Source of the DNA: Candidatus Eisenbacteria bacterium
GTDB lineage: Bacteria; Eisenbacteria; RBG-16-71-46
Direction: 5' to 3'
Assembly: GCA_020847735.1 (NCBI GenBank)
Contig: JADLBL010000012.1
Span: 78,096-142,095 of the forward strand
Length of the DNA: 64,000 nt
The first letter of the stretch is position 1. Every line of letters begins with the position of its first letter. The notes below the pieces were generated by a model, which ran no database searches, had not been told where the DNA came from, and saw only the letters and a program-made list of their open reading frames with translations. Positions 1-12,406 of this stretch are shown piece by piece. The translations under genes were made by a program, and so were the position numbers.

Positions 1-322
1 ACTCGGTCAGCATCTCCGGCGTCGCGTTCGTCTGCTGGAACAGGTGGTGCGTCGAGTACAGGAGCAGCGGCACCTTGCGGCGCGGCTTCATCGCGAAGCG
101 CCGGTCGTACTCGACCGTCACGCTCTCGGCGAACGCCACCAGCGCCCGCGCCAGGCTTTCCTCCCGCGCGTAGTAGTGGAGCCGGAGGTGCGGCGTCTCG
201 AGCACGGCCCATTCGAGGCGCTCATACTGGACCTTGTTCTGGCCGAAGGCCTGGGCGTCGCCCGCCCGCGGCATGGCGGTGACGAGCAGGAACGCGGTGA
301 GGGCCGCGCAGGCGAGGCGCAT
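1..322 (-). CDS. Secreted MA-like peptidase / beta-propeller protein, N-terminal part (cut by window edge)
   Basis: The gene runs off the left edge; about 107 residues of the N-terminus are visible. It opens with a signal peptide (MRLACAALTAFLLVTAMPRA, then GDAQA). The mature start FGQNKVQYERLEW, followed by a segment with LHYY and later LLLYSTHHLFQQTN, matches from memory the opening of secreted MA-like (gluzincin) peptidases that are often fused to TolB/WD40-like propellers in FCB-group bacteria. The zinc-binding HEXXH would lie beyond the edge, so activity cannot be judged. The start lies 31 bp after the dapB stop on the same strand, so it is probably the last gene seen of the dap cluster. 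Family call moderately sure, function inferred. Confidence 0.6.
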   Translation of the reverse strand, partial: MRLACAALTAFLLVTAMPRAGDAQAFGQNKVQYERLEWAVLETPHLRLHYYAREESLARALVAFAESVTVEYDRRFAMKPRRKVPLLLYSTHHLFQQTNATPEMLTE

Positions 323-353
323 GCGGACGCGGGTCTCCGGAAGGGTGATGCGG

Positions 354-1130
354 TCAGGACGTCGTTGCCGGCCCGGTCAGGAGCGCGTCAATACCATACC
401 TGCCGGGCGCGGCGTGCGCGACGAAGCGCGCCGCGAGCAGCGCGCCGTGCGCGAAGGCCGCCCGGTCCTGCGCCACGTGGCGAAGTTCGAGCGACTCGCC
501 CTCGCCGGCCAGAAGGACGGCGTGGTCGCCGACCCAGGTGCCGCCGCGCACCGAATGCACGCCCACCTCACCGGCGGGTCTCGCCCCCACGGCGCCTTCG
601 CGTCCGCAGCGCAGCGCCTCGCGGCCCGCCCCGCGCGCGGCGAGCACGTCGTCGGCCAGCGTCAGCGCCGTCCCCGAGGGGGCGTCCTTCTTGAGGCGAT
701 GGTGACGCTCCACGATCTCCACGTCCCACGAGCCCGGCACGGCCGCGAGCGCGGTCGCCAGCACGCGGCGAAGGGCGGCGACGCCGACGCTGAAGTTGCT
801 GGCCCGCAGCACCGCCACCCGTTCGCCCGCGCTGCGCATCGCGGACTCCTGTTCCGGCGAGAGCCCGGTCGAGCCCGAGACGAGCGCCGCACCCCGCTCG
901 GCGCACAGCGCCGCGGTGCTCGCGGCCATGTCCGCCGAACTGAACTCGACGACGACCATGCCGGGCTCGAGCACGGAGCCGAGGTCGGAGGTCCAGACGC
1001 CGTCGGAGGCGGTGAACGTCTCGGGGCGGTCCACACGCGCAACCACCAGCAGATCCTCCGCGCCTTCGGCCGCGGCCTCGATCGCGCGCCCCATGCGGCC
1101 CGCCGCGCCGACCAGGACGAGACGGATCAC
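354..1130 (-). CDS. dapB: 4-hydroxy-tetrahydrodipicolinate reductase DapB
   Basis: Reduces hydroxy-tetrahydrodipicolinate to tetrahydrodipicolinate with NAD(P)H in the diaminopimelate/lysine pathway; cytosolic. At 258 aa it has normal family length. The Rossmann glycine motif GAAGRMG is at residues 8-14. The DapB signature ERHHRLKKDAPSGTA is at 141-155, with the catalytic His pair and Lys; SNFSVGV (111-117) and GVHSVRGG are also present. Its ATG overlaps the dapA stop by four bases (ATGA), so the two are translationally coupled. It sits between dapA and an exported peptidase gene. Identification is firm. Confidence 0.97.
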   Translation of the reverse strand: MIRLVLVGAAGRMGRAIEAAAEGAEDLLVVARVDRPETFTASDGVWTSDLGSVLEPGMVVVEFSSADMAASTAALCAERGAALVSGSTGLSPEQESAMRSAGERVAVLRASNFSVGVAALRRVLATALAAVPGSWDVEIVERHHRLKKDAPSGTALTLADDVLAARGAGREALRCGREGAVGARPAGEVGVHSVRGGTWVGDHAVLLAGEGESLELRHVAQDRAAFAHGALLAARFVAHAAPGRYGIDALLTGPATTS

Positions 1131-2017
1131 GCGCGCGCGGTCGCGCCGGCCAGCGCGACACCCAGGCCTCGCGCGGCTTCGAGGATCGCGCGCTCGCTCG
1201 CCGGCTCGACGGGCACGAGCGGCAGGCGAAGCTCATTGGCGATCAGCCCCATCTCCGAGAGCAGGAACTTGGCGGGCCCGGGGTTCGATTCGATGAACGC
1301 CGCCTTGAAGATCGGCGCCAGCCGCTCGTGCGCCGCGCGAGCCTCGGCGAAACGTCCGGCCCGCGCGTGATCGGTGAGCGCGCGCATCTCGCGCGGCACG
1401 AGCTGCCCCACGACCGAGATGACGCCCTCGCCGCCGACCGCGATGCTCGGCACCGTCAGCGAGTCGTCGCCCGAGAGCAGCGTGAAGCGCGTGCGCGTCT
1501 TCACCTGCGACATCTGGTCGAGGCTGCCCGAAGCTTCCTTGACGGCGACGATGTTCGGCACGTCCTGCACCATCGCCAGCACGTCGGCCGTCGTGTTCGT
1601 GCCGGTCCGCCCCGGGACGTTGTAGAGGATGACGGGCAGCTTCGTCGCCCGCGCGCAGGCCGTGAAGTGCGCCGCCTGCCCCTTCGGCGTCGGCCGGTTG
1701 TAGTACGGCGTCACGACCATCGCGCCGTCCATTCCGACCTCTTCGGCGAGCTTCGTAAGCGTGATCGAGTCGGCCGTCGCGTTCGTTCCGGTTCCGGCGA
1801 CGATCCAGACACGTCCCCGGGCCCGCTCCTTGACGAACGCCCAGAGCTGGCGCCGCTCCTCGACGGAGCAGGTCGCGGCCTCTCCCGTCGAGCCGCTCAC
1901 CACCAGGCCCTGCACACCGCCTTCGATCATCCACTCGACCAGGCGCGCGGTCGCTTCCCGATCGATCCCGCCGCCGCGAAACGGCGTCACCATCGCCACC
2001 GAAAGACCTTCGAACAT
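1127..2017 (-). CDS. dapA: 4-hydroxy-tetrahydrodipicolinate synthase DapA
   Basis: Condenses pyruvate with aspartate semialdehyde, the committed step toward diaminopimelate and lysine. The 296-aa product has the full TIM-barrel length. Visible landmarks are GSTGE (42-46), the YY pair near 105-106, LYNVPGR with the catalytic-triad Tyr (about 132), and the Schiff-base Lys160 in VAVKEASG. The frame stays open far upstream, but MFEG at 2017 is chosen because a strong AGGAGGGGAG ribosome site lies just before it and homologues start here. A candidate promoter lies in the 110-bp gap to dapF, so dapA-dapB may be expressed separately from the upstream genes. Confidence 0.97.
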   Translation of the reverse strand: MFEGLSVAMVTPFRGGGIDREATARLVEWMIEGGVQGLVVSGSTGEAATCSVEERRQLWAFVKERARGRVWIVAGTGTNATADSITLTKLAEEVGMDGAMVVTPYYNRPTPKGQAAHFTACARATKLPVILYNVPGRTGTNTTADVLAMVQDVPNIVAVKEASGSLDQMSQVKTRTRFTLLSGDDSLTVPSIAVGGEGVISVVGQLVPREMRALTDHARAGRFAEARAAHERLAPIFKAAFIESNPGPAKFLLSEMGLIANELRLPLVPVEPASERAILEAARGLGVALAGATARA

Positions 2018-2064
2018 CGTCGCTCCCCTCCTGCACGGATCGCGGAGCATCCGCGACGAGGCGC

Positions 2065-2093
2065 ATCCTAGTGCACTTTCGGGGATTCGGCAC
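2065..2093 (-). promoter_or_regulatory. Candidate promoter for dapA-dapB
   Basis: On the minus strand GTGCCG, 17 bases, TAGGAT. The -10 fits the TAGNNT form seen before many genes here; the -35 is weak but identical to that before the HerA-like gene. The predicted leader of about 40 nt holds a perfect 7-bp hairpin (2040-2056, loop of 3) and the dapA ribosome site. Visual match only. Confidence 0.4.
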
Positions 2094-2127
2094 CGGCGGC
2101 GTGCGGGCCGCCCGCGGCCGGACGCGT

Positions 2128-2943
2128 TCAGCCCCGGGCGTCCGTCCACTCGCCGCGGAAGGCGATCTCGGCCGGCCCGGTGAGCGTGGCCTCGCGGCCA
2201 CCGGGGCCGGAGTCGAACCGCACGACCAGGTCGTCGCCGCCGGCGGTGCGCACCGTCACCGGGCTGCGCGCGCCGGCGTCCAGCACCGCCCACAGCGCGC
2301 TGGCGATCGCGCCGCTGCCGCACGCCAGCGTCTCGCCCTCGACGCCCCTCTCGTAGGTCCGCATCGCGCAGCGTCCGTCGGGCCGCAGCGCGACGAAGTC
2401 CACGTTCGCGCCCGCCGGCGCGAAGCGCGCATGGTGCCGCAGCGGCGGCGCCACCTCGGCGAGGGGCACGCCGGAGACGTCGGCGACGGGCACGACCAGG
2501 TGGGGCACCCCGGCACCGACCAGTCGTCCCTCCACCGTCCGCCCGCCGGATTCGAGCCGCACACGCTCGCCGTCCGAAACACGTCCGAACTCGAGCGCGA
2601 TGCGGCCGTCCGGCACCGACCGGGCGCTCTTGACGCCGGCCGCCGTGCGAAACGTCACCGCTCCGTCGCGGCCCAGCCCGAGGTCCAGGGCGAAGCGGGC
2701 GATGCAGCGCGCTCCGTTCCCGCAGAACTCCGCCTCGCCCCCGTCGGCGTTGTGATAGCGCATCGCGAAATCGTGCTCCGGGTCGTTCTCGAGCAGCAGC
2801 ACGCCGTCGGCGCCCACGCCCCGGCGCCGGTCGCACAGCCGCGCGAACAGCGCCCGTGCGTCCGCGGGCAGGAAGGGTGCGCGATGGTCGAGCACGACGA
2901 AATCGTTCGCGGCACCGTGCATCTTCACGAAGCGCAGCGTCAC
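2128..2943 (-). CDS. dapF: Diaminopimelate epimerase DapF
   Basis: Interconverts LL- and meso-diaminopimelate, supplying peptidoglycan and lysine synthesis. The 271-aa protein has both catalytic cysteines in their motifs: Cys74 in FCGNGARC and Cys208 in LACGSGA. N-terminal FVKMHGAANDF and YHNADGGEAEF are also typical. The GTG at 2943 is chosen because it overlaps the stop of the preceding lipoprotein gene by four bases (GTGA) and puts FVKMHG at the expected place; the frame is open further upstream but that sequence is antisense-like and unrelated. It lies 110 bp before dapA on the same strand. Presence of DapF points to an LL-DAP intermediate, made by either the succinylase or the aminotransferase branch. 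Confidence 0.96.
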   Translation of the reverse strand: MTLRFVKMHGAANDFVVLDHRAPFLPADARALFARLCDRRRGVGADGVLLLENDPEHDFAMRYHNADGGEAEFCGNGARCIARFALDLGLGRDGAVTFRTAAGVKSARSVPDGRIALEFGRVSDGERVRLESGGRTVEGRLVGAGVPHLVVPVADVSGVPLAEVAPPLRHHARFAPAGANVDFVALRPDGRCAMRTYERGVEGETLACGSGAIASALWAVLDAGARSPVTVRTAGGDDLVVRFDSGPGGREATLTGPAEIAFRGEWTDARG

Positions 2944-4052
2944 GGCCGCTTCTCCGGCGCGGGCTCCGGCTCCGGTTCGGGGGCGGGCTGCGCCTCGCGA
3001 TGGAGGAAGAGCACGAACGTGTTGCCGAGCACCTCGCCGCCGGGCGGGATGCGCACCTCCACCTCGATGCTGGCGGGCTCGGTGTCGCGCTTCCAGGCGC
3101 GATTCCGGTCGAGGTCGCGGAACGCGCGGACCCGGTAGAGCCCCGGATCCATGCGCAGGTCGAAGCTGCCCGAGGGCGGTACTTCGTAGAGCAGGCGCCG
3201 CGTCGTGTCGGCAACCGACGTCACGATCAGCCGAAGCGAACCCGCCTGGCTGCTGATGGTGTCCACCACCACGCCCCCGAAGCGGCCCTGCGCGCGCTGG
3301 TTGACGAGCTTGAAGCGGATCCCGGTCGCCGCGGGGTGTTCGGGAGTCAGCGTGACGACGGTGTCGGCCGGTTCGAGGATGTCGCTGCCGGGCTCGAGCG
3401 AGCGGTTGTGGTTGAGGTCGGCGAACGCCCAGACGCGCCAGGGGACTCCGGTCTCCAGCCCTGCGATCCGGAAGGAACCGGTGCGGTCCACGACGCCCAG
3501 CGCGTCGAAGTCCCGGGCGGTGCTGTCCGGCTGCCGGCCGTCGCGGTAGCACCACAACAGCGTGCCCTGTGCCTGGAAGCCGACCGCCTCGAGCTGGCCC
3601 TCGAGGCTGCCGACGGGAAACGTGGACGCGGTGGTGAAGACGATGGTCCGGGGATCGGCGAGGTTGTTGCCGTGGCGGTCGCGCGCGTTGCCGCCGATGA
3701 ACAGGGTGTAGGCGTGATCGGCCCGCAGCGATTCCGCGGGCACGAGCGTGAGCGTGCGCCCGGCCCAGCGGCGCTGCCGGATCTCGAGCGGCGGCGAGAA
3801 CTCGACGGCCTCGCCCGTGCCGCGCGGCTCCATGCCTTCGCTGAACGTGATCGAGACGCGAACGTCGCGTGGCACGCCCGCCGAGCCCGAGTCGGGCGAG
3901 ACGGACACGACGCGCGGCGGCTCGAGGTCCGGCGGCCCGCCCGAAGGCGGCGCCTTCTTCGCGCAGCCCGCCAGGGCCAGGAACGCGAGCAGGGCCGCGA
4001 TCGCCGGCGCCCGCGCCGCGGACGCCTCAGGCCCGCGGATGGGCCTGCGCAT
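2940..4052 (-). CDS. Ig-like (Big_5 type) domain lipoprotein
   Basis: A 370-aa lipoprotein: an N-terminal hydrophobic stretch ends in the lipobox LALAGC with Cys30 as the lipidation site, then [15 protein letters not shown]. Residues about 43-140 resemble bacterial Ig-like Big_5 domains ([39 protein letters not shown]). Further on are two segments with [15 protein letters not shown] and [16 protein letters not shown] that look like carboxypeptidase-regulatory-like beta sandwiches. The tail is a Pro-Glu repeat ([15 protein letters not shown]). The start at 4052 overlaps the xerC end by 26 bp; it is the only ATG giving a sensible signal peptide. Role unknown, probably envelope-anchored; the gene between xerC and dapF has no obvious pathway link to either. 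Confidence 0.8.
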   Translation of the reverse strand: MRRPIRGPEASAARAPAIAALLAFLALAGCAKKAPPSGGPPDLEPPRVVSVSPDSGSAGVPRDVRVSITFSEGMEPRGTGEAVEFSPPLEIRQRRWAGRTLTLVPAESLRADHAYTLFIGGNARDRHGNNLADPRTIVFTTASTFPVGSLEGQLEAVGFQAQGTLLWCYRDGRQPDSTARDFDALGVVDRTGSFRIAGLETGVPWRVWAFADLNHNRSLEPGSDILEPADTVVTLTPEHPAATGIRFKLVNQRAQGRFGGVVVDTISSQAGSLRLIVTSVADTTRRLLYEVPPSGSFDLRMDPGLYRVRAFRDLDRNRAWKRDTEPASIEVEVRIPPGGEVLGNTFVLFLHREAQPAPEPEPEPAPEKRP

Positions 4053-4968
4053 ACGCCGCCCGCAGCTTGCGCCGCGAAACGTGGGTGTAGATCTGGGTGC
4101 TGGCGAGCGAGCGGTGGCCGAGCAACTCCTGGATCGCGCGCAGGTCGGCGCCCGCATCGAGCAGGTGGCTCGCGAACGAGTGCCGCAGCGCATGCGGCGT
4201 CACGCCCAGCCCGGCGGCGGCCCGTGACAGCCGGCGCGCCACGACGCGCTGCACGGTGCGCACCGACAGCCGGCCGGCGCGGCCCGCGAACAACGGCTCG
4301 CCGGGAGGGCGCGAGGCCGCTCCCGCCGCCTGATGGTAGCGGTCGAGCGCCGCGAGGGCGCGCTGGCCGAGCGGCGCGATGCGTTCGCGGCGGCCCTTGC
4401 CGCGCACGCGCAGCAGCCGGCCGGCGCGGTCGAGATCGCCCCGGTTCAGTCCCACCAGTTCCGACACGCGCAGGCCGGCGGAGTAGGCCAGCTCGAGCAA
4501 CGCGCCGTCCCGCAACGCGAGCCCGTCGTCGGCGCCGGCCAACCGGTCGAGCGCGTCGTTCAGCTCCACCTGCGGCAGCGTGCGCGGAAGCCGGGCGGGC
4601 TTGCGCGGCGAGGGCAGGGCCTTCGCCGGCTGCGGCGTCGCGCCGTCCCTGCGGGCGAGGAAGCGCTCGAAGGTGCGCCATGCCGCCAGCGCCCGCGCCG
4701 TGCTCGTCGCGGCGTGACCGGTGCGGAAGTGCTCGCGCTGCGCCCGCTCGAGATTCCCGCGATTCCAGCGCTCGCGCGGCACCGGTCGCTCGCGGGACGG
4801 AGGAGTGTCGGCCGCGGCTCCGCCGGCGGACGCCGCGAACGGGCGGCCGTCGCGGGCGAGAAAGTCCAGCAGCCAGTTCAGGTCGCGGCGATAGCCCGCG
4901 ACGGTGTGCGGCGAGGCGCGCCGCGCCGCCGAAAGCTCGCGCAGGAAGGCGTCCAGCTCCTCACGCAC
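4027..4968 (-). CDS. xerC: Tyrosine recombinase XerC/XerD type
   Basis: Site-specific recombinase that resolves chromosome dimers at dif, acting with FtsK and usually a second Xer protein. The 313-aa product keeps the whole catalytic set: Arg167 (GLRVSEL), Lys191 (RGKGRRERI), His259 and Arg262 (HALRH), His285 (LLGHRSL) and nucleophile Tyr294 (TQIYTH). The N-terminal SAM-like core-binding domain is interrupted around residues 45-65 by an Ala/Pro/Arg-rich insert. The start overlaps the topA end by 8 bp, so the gene is coupled to topA. Whether it plays the XerC or XerD role cannot be told from one copy. Confidence 0.93.
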   Translation of the reverse strand: MREELDAFLRELSAARRASPHTVAGYRRDLNWLLDFLARDGRPFAASAGGAAADTPPSRERPVPRERWNRGNLERAQREHFRTGHAATSTARALAAWRTFERFLARRDGATPQPAKALPSPRKPARLPRTLPQVELNDALDRLAGADDGLALRDGALLELAYSAGLRVSELVGLNRGDLDRAGRLLRVRGKGRRERIAPLGQRALAALDRYHQAAGAASRPPGEPLFAGRAGRLSVRTVQRVVARRLSRAAAGLGVTPHALRHSFASHLLDAGADLRAIQELLGHRSLASTQIYTHVSRRKLRAAYAQAHPRA

Positions 4969-7585
4969 TCGCGGCCTCGAGCGGGAAGCGGCTCTTGCAG
5001 GTCAGGCACTGCAGGCTCGTTCCGGCCCGGCTCACCTTCTCGACGAGGAACGGCGCGCCGCAGCTCGGGCACGGCGTCGGCCGCGGCCGGTCCCACAGCG
5101 CGTAGTCGCAGGCCGGAAAGCGGGTGCACGAGAAGAACGTCTTGCCCTTCCTCGATCGCTTCTCGGCGATCTCGCCCTCGCCGCACTTCGGGCAGCGCAC
5201 GCCGAGCGTGAACGGCTTGGTGAACTTGCACTCGGGGCGGCGGATGCAGTGGATGTACCGCCCGTACGGGCCGTTGCGGGCGACGAGGCTGCTGCCGCAC
5301 ACCGGACACTCGCCCTCGACGTGCACCGGCAGCTCCGACTCGTCGAGCGGCTGCGTGTGCTTGCACTCGGGGTAACCCGGGCAGGCGAGGAACGCGCCGT
5401 TGCGTCCGAACTTCTTGACCAGCTTGCGGCCGCACGAGGGGCAGTCGATGTCGGTCGGCTTCTGCAGTCCCGCCTTGATCTCCTTCGTCCGGCCCTTCAG
5501 GTGCTCGAGGTCCCGCGACAGGGGCGTCCACAGGTCGCGTACGACCGACTGCCACTCGCGCTTGCCTTCCTCGACCTCGTCCAGCTCCTCCTCCATCCCG
5601 GCCGTGAAGCGGAGGTTGAAGACGTCGGGGAAGTGCTCGACCAGCAGGTCGGTGACGAGGATGCCGAGATCGGTGGGCTTGAGCGAACGGCCCTCGCGCT
5701 CGACGTAGTCGCGACGCGTGATCGTCGAGACGATCGTGGCGTAGGTGCTCGGCCGGCCGATGTTCTCCTCCTCGAGCGCCTTGACGAGCGAAGCGTCGGT
5801 GTAGCGCGGAGGCGGCTGCGTGAAGTGCTGGTCGGCGCGCACCGGCGACTCCGGCACGGCGTCGGCGTCCGGAGCGAGCGTCCCGCCGGCGGTCGCCTCG
5901 CCCGCGACGTGCAGCGGCGTGCCGGATTCGAGCGCCGGCAGGCGGCCCTCCTCGGCCTCGTCCTCCTCGTCGCGCCCGTAGACCTTGAGCCAGCCCGGAA
6001 AGCGCAGCACGCTGCCCGCGGCGCGCAGGCCGAGACGGCCGGCCTCGATCTCGACGCTGGTCGCGTCGTACTCGGCCGGGGTCGCCTGCGAGGCGACCGC
6101 GCGCTTCCAGATCAGGTCGTAGAGCTTGAACTGCTCGTCGGTGAGGAACGGCCGTAGCGAAGCGGGCGTCCGCTCGATGGACGAGGGGCGGATCGCCTCA
6201 TGCGCCTCCTGCGCCCCCTTCTTGCTGCGGTAGAAGTTCGGCTTCGCGGGCACGTACTCCGGGCCGAACTCGCGTCCGAGCCAGCCGCGCGTTTCCGCCA
6301 GCGCCTCGTCGGAGAGCCGGAAGGAGTCGGTGCGCATGTAGGTGATGAGCCCGACGCTCCCCTGCCCCTTCACCTCGATGCCCTCGTACAGCTTCTGCGC
6401 GATCTGCATGGTGCGCTGGCTGGTGAAGCCGTGCCGGTTCGAAGCGGCCTGCTGCAGCGCGCTGGTGTTGAACGGCGGCACCGCGCCCTTGGACCGCGGC
6501 TTCGTCTCGATCCCGGTGATGCGCGCGGCGGCGCCGCGCAGCTCGTCCGCGAGCGCGGCCGCGCGCTCGCCCGCCCCGGCGCCGCGCAGCTGGTCCTTCT
6601 CGAGCTTCTCGCCGTCCACGCGCGTGAGCCGCGCGGTGAAGCGCTCGCCCTGCGGCGTTTCGTAGTCCACGTCGAGGGTCCAGTACTCCTCGGGGACGAA
6701 CGCCAGGCGCTCCTTCTCGCGCTCCACGATTAGGCGCAGGGCGACGCTCTGCACGCGGCCGGCCGACAGGCCGTACTTGACCGTGTTCCACACGAACGGG
6801 CTGACCTTGTAACCCACCAGGCGGTCGAGGACGCGCCGGCCCTGCTGGGCGTTGTACAGGTTCCGGTCGAGATCGCGGGGGTGCGCGAGCGCGTCGGTCA
6901 CGGCCCGCTGGGTGATCTCGTTGAACGTCAGCCGCCGGATGGGGCGCTTCGTGCCCTTGAGCAGGTCGGCGAGGTGACACGCGATCGCCTCGCCCTCGCG
7001 GTCCGGGTCGGGCGCGAGATAGATGTTGGCGGCGCGCCGGGCGGCGGCCCTGAGCCGGGCGACGACCTGCCGCTTGCTCGGAATCGGCTCGTACTGCGGG
7101 GCGAAGTCGTTGTCGAGGTCCACGCCCAGCTTGCTCTTGGGCAGGTCCATGACGTGGCCGTTCGAGGCGAGCACGAAGAAGTCGCGGCCGAGAAATTTGT
7201 TCAGCGTCTTCGACTTGGTCGGCGACTCGACGACGACCAGGTTCTTGCCCTCGGCCTTGCTGCCGAATGTCGCCTCGAGCTCGGCCTCGTCGATGGGCGC
7301 GTCCGCTTCGGGCGCGGAGTCCCGACCGGCCGCCTTGCGTCGCACCGCGGCCGGCGCCTTGGCTCGCGTGCGCGGCACCGAACGTTGCCCGGCGGCCGCG
7401 CGCTTCCCGGCGGCCGCGGTTCTCCCGGCGGCCGCGCTCTTCCCGGCGGTGGCGCTCTTGCCGGATGCCGGGCGCTTTTCGGGCTCCGGAGCCGCGGAAG
7501 CCGTCGCAGGCCTGCTCCGCCTGGCCGTGGTCTTCGTGGCGCGCTTGCGGCCGCCGCCGTCAGTGCGCGACTTCGACGTCGCCAT
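4961..7585 (-). CDS. topA: DNA topoisomerase I
   Basis: Type IA topoisomerase that relaxes negative supercoils. The 874-aa protein has, in order: a basic Ala/Lys/Arg-rich extension of about 110 residues with degenerate AAAGK-type repeats (41-68), the TOPRIM domain starting at [14 protein letters not shown] (about 115) with DPDREGE (193-199), the active-site Tyr416 in [10 protein letters not shown], and four C-terminal Cys clusters (CPSC/CPGYPEC, CPVC/CIRRPEC, CPKC/CTRFPAC, CPSC/CLTC) that bind zinc. The basic extension is not part of the usual enzyme and may add DNA binding. It overlaps smg by 26 bp and xerC by 8 bp. Confidence 0.97.
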   Translation of the reverse strand: MATSKSRTDGGGRKRATKTTARRSRPATASAAPEPEKRPASGKSATAGKSAAAGRTAAAGKRAAAGQRSVPRTRAKAPAAVRRKAAGRDSAPEADAPIDEAELEATFGSKAEGKNLVVVESPTKSKTLNKFLGRDFFVLASNGHVMDLPKSKLGVDLDNDFAPQYEPIPSKRQVVARLRAAARRAANIYLAPDPDREGEAIACHLADLLKGTKRPIRRLTFNEITQRAVTDALAHPRDLDRNLYNAQQGRRVLDRLVGYKVSPFVWNTVKYGLSAGRVQSVALRLIVEREKERLAFVPEEYWTLDVDYETPQGERFTARLTRVDGEKLEKDQLRGAGAGERAAALADELRGAAARITGIETKPRSKGAVPPFNTSALQQAASNRHGFTSQRTMQIAQKLYEGIEVKGQGSVGLITYMRTDSFRLSDEALAETRGWLGREFGPEYVPAKPNFYRSKKGAQEAHEAIRPSSIERTPASLRPFLTDEQFKLYDLIWKRAVASQATPAEYDATSVEIEAGRLGLRAAGSVLRFPGWLKVYGRDEEDEAEEGRLPALESGTPLHVAGEATAGGTLAPDADAVPESPVRADQHFTQPPPRYTDASLVKALEEENIGRPSTYATIVSTITRRDYVEREGRSLKPTDLGILVTDLLVEHFPDVFNLRFTAGMEEELDEVEEGKREWQSVVRDLWTPLSRDLEHLKGRTKEIKAGLQKPTDIDCPSCGRKLVKKFGRNGAFLACPGYPECKHTQPLDESELPVHVEGECPVCGSSLVARNGPYGRYIHCIRRPECKFTKPFTLGVRCPKCGEGEIAEKRSRKGKTFFSCTRFPACDYALWDRPRPTPCPSCGAPFLVEKVSRAGTSLQCLTCKSRFPLEAASA

Positions 7586-8038
7586 GCCCCGTCTCCCCGT
7601 TGCCGCCTGCCGTCGCGTGATCGAGCGCGATACGCGCCGCCACGTCCCGCGCGTGCTCGACGCTGACCGGACGGACTCCGCTGGCCGTCAGCGATTCGAG
7701 CACGCGCTCGAACTGCTCCGAGTCCAGGGTGCCCTGCAGCCGCAGGTCGAGCAGGTAGCCCCACGCCTCGGTGCTCAGCGATTCCCGTTCCTCGGCGTTC
7801 AACACGCGGGCCGCATGACGTCCGGGCGCGCCGGCGACCCAGCCCGCCGGCTCCCCTCCGTTCACGATGCAGCGGATCGCGAGCACGGCCGACATCACGT
7901 CCTCGGAGCTGAAGCCACCTTCCTCAAGCGCCTCACCCAGCGTCTCCAGCGCCAGATCGTCGCCCTCCAGGTGATCCTCGAGCTTGTCGCACAGCAGGCG
8001 CAGCAGGCGTCCGACGTCGTCCGGTCCGGTGTGTTGGC

Positions 8039-8042
<4 letters not shown>
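7560..8042 (-). CDS. smg: Smg/DUF494 family protein
   Basis: A 160-aa acidic protein. Its C-terminal half follows the Smg (DUF494) pattern: an early helix with LEEGGFSSEDV, then RVLNAEERESLSTEAWGYLLDL and LDSEQFERVLESL. Smg genes commonly sit next to dprA and topA in proteobacteria, and here the gene lies directly before topA (26-bp overlap), which supports the call. Biochemical function of the family is not known. The ATG overlaps the secA stop by four bases. A Gly/Pro-rich segment around residues 60-76 is longer than I expect for the family. Confidence 0.75.
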
Positions 8043-11011
<2,969 letters not shown>

Positions 11012-11018
11012 GGGCCGG

Positions 11019-11047
11019 AGCATAGAGGCTGCGTCAACCGAGGGCAA
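11019..11047 (-). promoter_or_regulatory. Candidate promoter for secA (leaderless geometry)
   Basis: Minus strand TTGCCC, 17 bases, TATGCT. The -10 ends seven bases before the secA ATG at 11011, so transcription would start at or next to the start codon. Absence of a Shine-Dalgarno before that ATG fits. A TTGACG lies between the two boxes but at the wrong distance. Visual match. Confidence 0.5.
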
Positions 11048-11070
11048 AAGCAGCCCCGGGAGCAAACGCG

Positions 11071-11095
11071 CGGCCCGGTGCGTAGCACCGGGCCG
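11071..11095 (-). terminator. Hairpin terminator after the cold-shock gene
   Basis: Perfect 11-bp GC-rich stem (CGGCCCGGTGC) with a 3-nt loop, 24 nt past the csp stop. On the minus strand it is followed by a short GCGTTTGC rather than a long T run. Position between csp and secA suits an intrinsic terminator for the cold-shock transcript. Confidence 0.75.
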
Positions 11096-11119
11096 TGGGG
11101 TCAGCGGGCGGTGAATTTT

Positions 11120-11329
11120 TCAGACTTTGAAGACGTGGGCGGCTTCGACCGTGCTCTGCTTGCCGTGCTTCAACTCGAACTCCACCGTCTCGCCCGGGTG
11201 CAGGGTCTTGAAGCCCTGGCACTCGATGGCCGAGAAGTGGACGAACACCTCGGACTCCTCCGAGCCCTCCGCGGTGATGAACCCGTAGCCCTTCTGGTCA
11301 CTGAACCACTTGACGGTGCCACGCGCCAT
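11120..11329 (-). CDS. Cold-shock domain protein (first copy)
   Basis: A 69-aa single OB-fold nucleic-acid-binding protein. RNP1 is KGYGFI (about 13-18) and RNP2 is VFVHF (about 28-32), after the standard GTVKWF start. It binds single-stranded RNA/DNA and typically acts as an RNA chaperone. A GGAGGG ribosome site precedes the ATG. The acidic insert EGSEESE before RNP2 and the sequence [11 protein letters not shown] distinguish it from the second copy at 63392-63595. Monocistronic by position: own terminator downstream, the TPR gene 81 bp upstream. Confidence 0.95.
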   Translation of the reverse strand: MARGTVKWFSDQKGYGFITAEGSEESEVFVHFSAIECQGFKTLHPGETVEFELKHGKQSTVEAAHVFKV

Positions 11330-11410
11330 GTGGGGGACCCTCCTGTGCGGAAAATCGACGGGAGTTCGCCCGGACCCGAGACGCAGGGTGCTCCTCGCGG
11401 AGCGGCAGGG

Positions 11411-12349
11411 TCAAGACCGTTCGGAGGCGGACTCGGCGCGGGCGCGGGCGTTCGGTCGCCGGGACGTCAACTGATCGTGAAGCTGGCGCGCCGCGGAGTG
11501 GGTCGGCTCGCACTCCAGCACCAGGGCGATCTGGTCGAGCGCCTGCGGGGTCTGGCCCACCGCCTCGAGGGCACGGGCCAGCTCGATGCGTGCCGCGTGG
11601 AACGACGGGTTCAGCTCCAGCGCCCGGGCCAGCGACTCGATCGCGTCGTCGAGTGCTCCCTGCTGCAGTTCGTGCGCGCCGAGGAGCAGGTGCAGGTCCG
11701 GGTAGTTGGGCCGCTCGAGCGCCGCCGTACGGAGTTGTTCCAGCGCACGTGCCGGGTCCGGGAGCAGCAGCAGTTCCTGATAGCGCTGCATCTGCGCGTC
11801 GAGCCAGCGGTCCCCCGCGTCCAGAGCCTCGTGCAGCAGCGGCGCCGCGTCGTCGAAGTCGGCGCGGCCGAGCCGCTCGAGACCCTGCTGGAAGGTCCCC
11901 GGTTCGGCGACCCTGCCTTCGCCGGCAAGCACCCGCAGCGTTTCGAGCGCCTCGCCGATCCGTCCCTCGCGCGCGTCGAGCAGCGCGCGCTCGACGGCGG
12001 CGCGCCGGTAGCGCGGGTTGATGGCGAGGGCGCGCTCGAACGCCCTTCGCGCCTCGGCCCGCCGCCCGCGCTGCATTCGCAGGCAGCCGAGCTGGCACCA
12101 GTAGTCCGCCCATTCGACGACCTGGGTCGCGATTTCGAGCGCCCGCAGGGCGACCTCCGGGTGTCCGGCGGTCTCCGAAGCGCCGGCGAGCTCGCCGAGC
12201 GCGGTGGCGTAGCGCTGCACCTCGTCCGGTCCTCCCACCGCCTCGAGCCCGCGGGCGAGGCACTCGACGGCCTCGGCGAAACGGCCCTGGTCGGAAAGCT
12301 GCAGGGCGCGCGCGATCGGCGCGATCGGCGAAGCGTCGGATGGGGACAT
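11411..12349 (-). CDS. Tetratricopeptide-repeat protein
   Basis: A 312-aa soluble protein made mostly of TPR helices, with recognisable repeats around residues 8-45, 75-115 (LGCLRMQRGRRAEARRAFER, then ALAINP), and 212-285 (ELQQGALDDAIESLARALEL, then NPSF). No signal peptide or membrane segment. TPRs mediate protein-protein contacts; the partner is unknown. It follows the dolichol-kinase-like gene by 57 bp on the same strand and precedes csp by 81 bp. The Ala/Arg/Ser-rich last 20 residues are probably disordered. Confidence 0.85.
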   Translation of the reverse strand: MSPSDASPIAPIARALQLSDQGRFAEAVECLARGLEAVGGPDEVQRYATALGELAGASETAGHPEVALRALEIATQVVEWADYWCQLGCLRMQRGRRAEARRAFERALAINPRYRRAAVERALLDAREGRIGEALETLRVLAGEGRVAEPGTFQQGLERLGRADFDDAAPLLHEALDAGDRWLDAQMQRYQELLLLPDPARALEQLRTAALERPNYPDLHLLLGAHELQQGALDDAIESLARALELNPSFHAARIELARALEAVGQTPQALDQIALVLECEPTHSAARQLHDQLTSRRPNARARAESASERS

Positions 12350-12406
12350 TTCGGCCGGGTTATCGGCCCCCGCGGCGCCGGACTTGCGGGCCTTTCCGGC
12401 GGCCCT

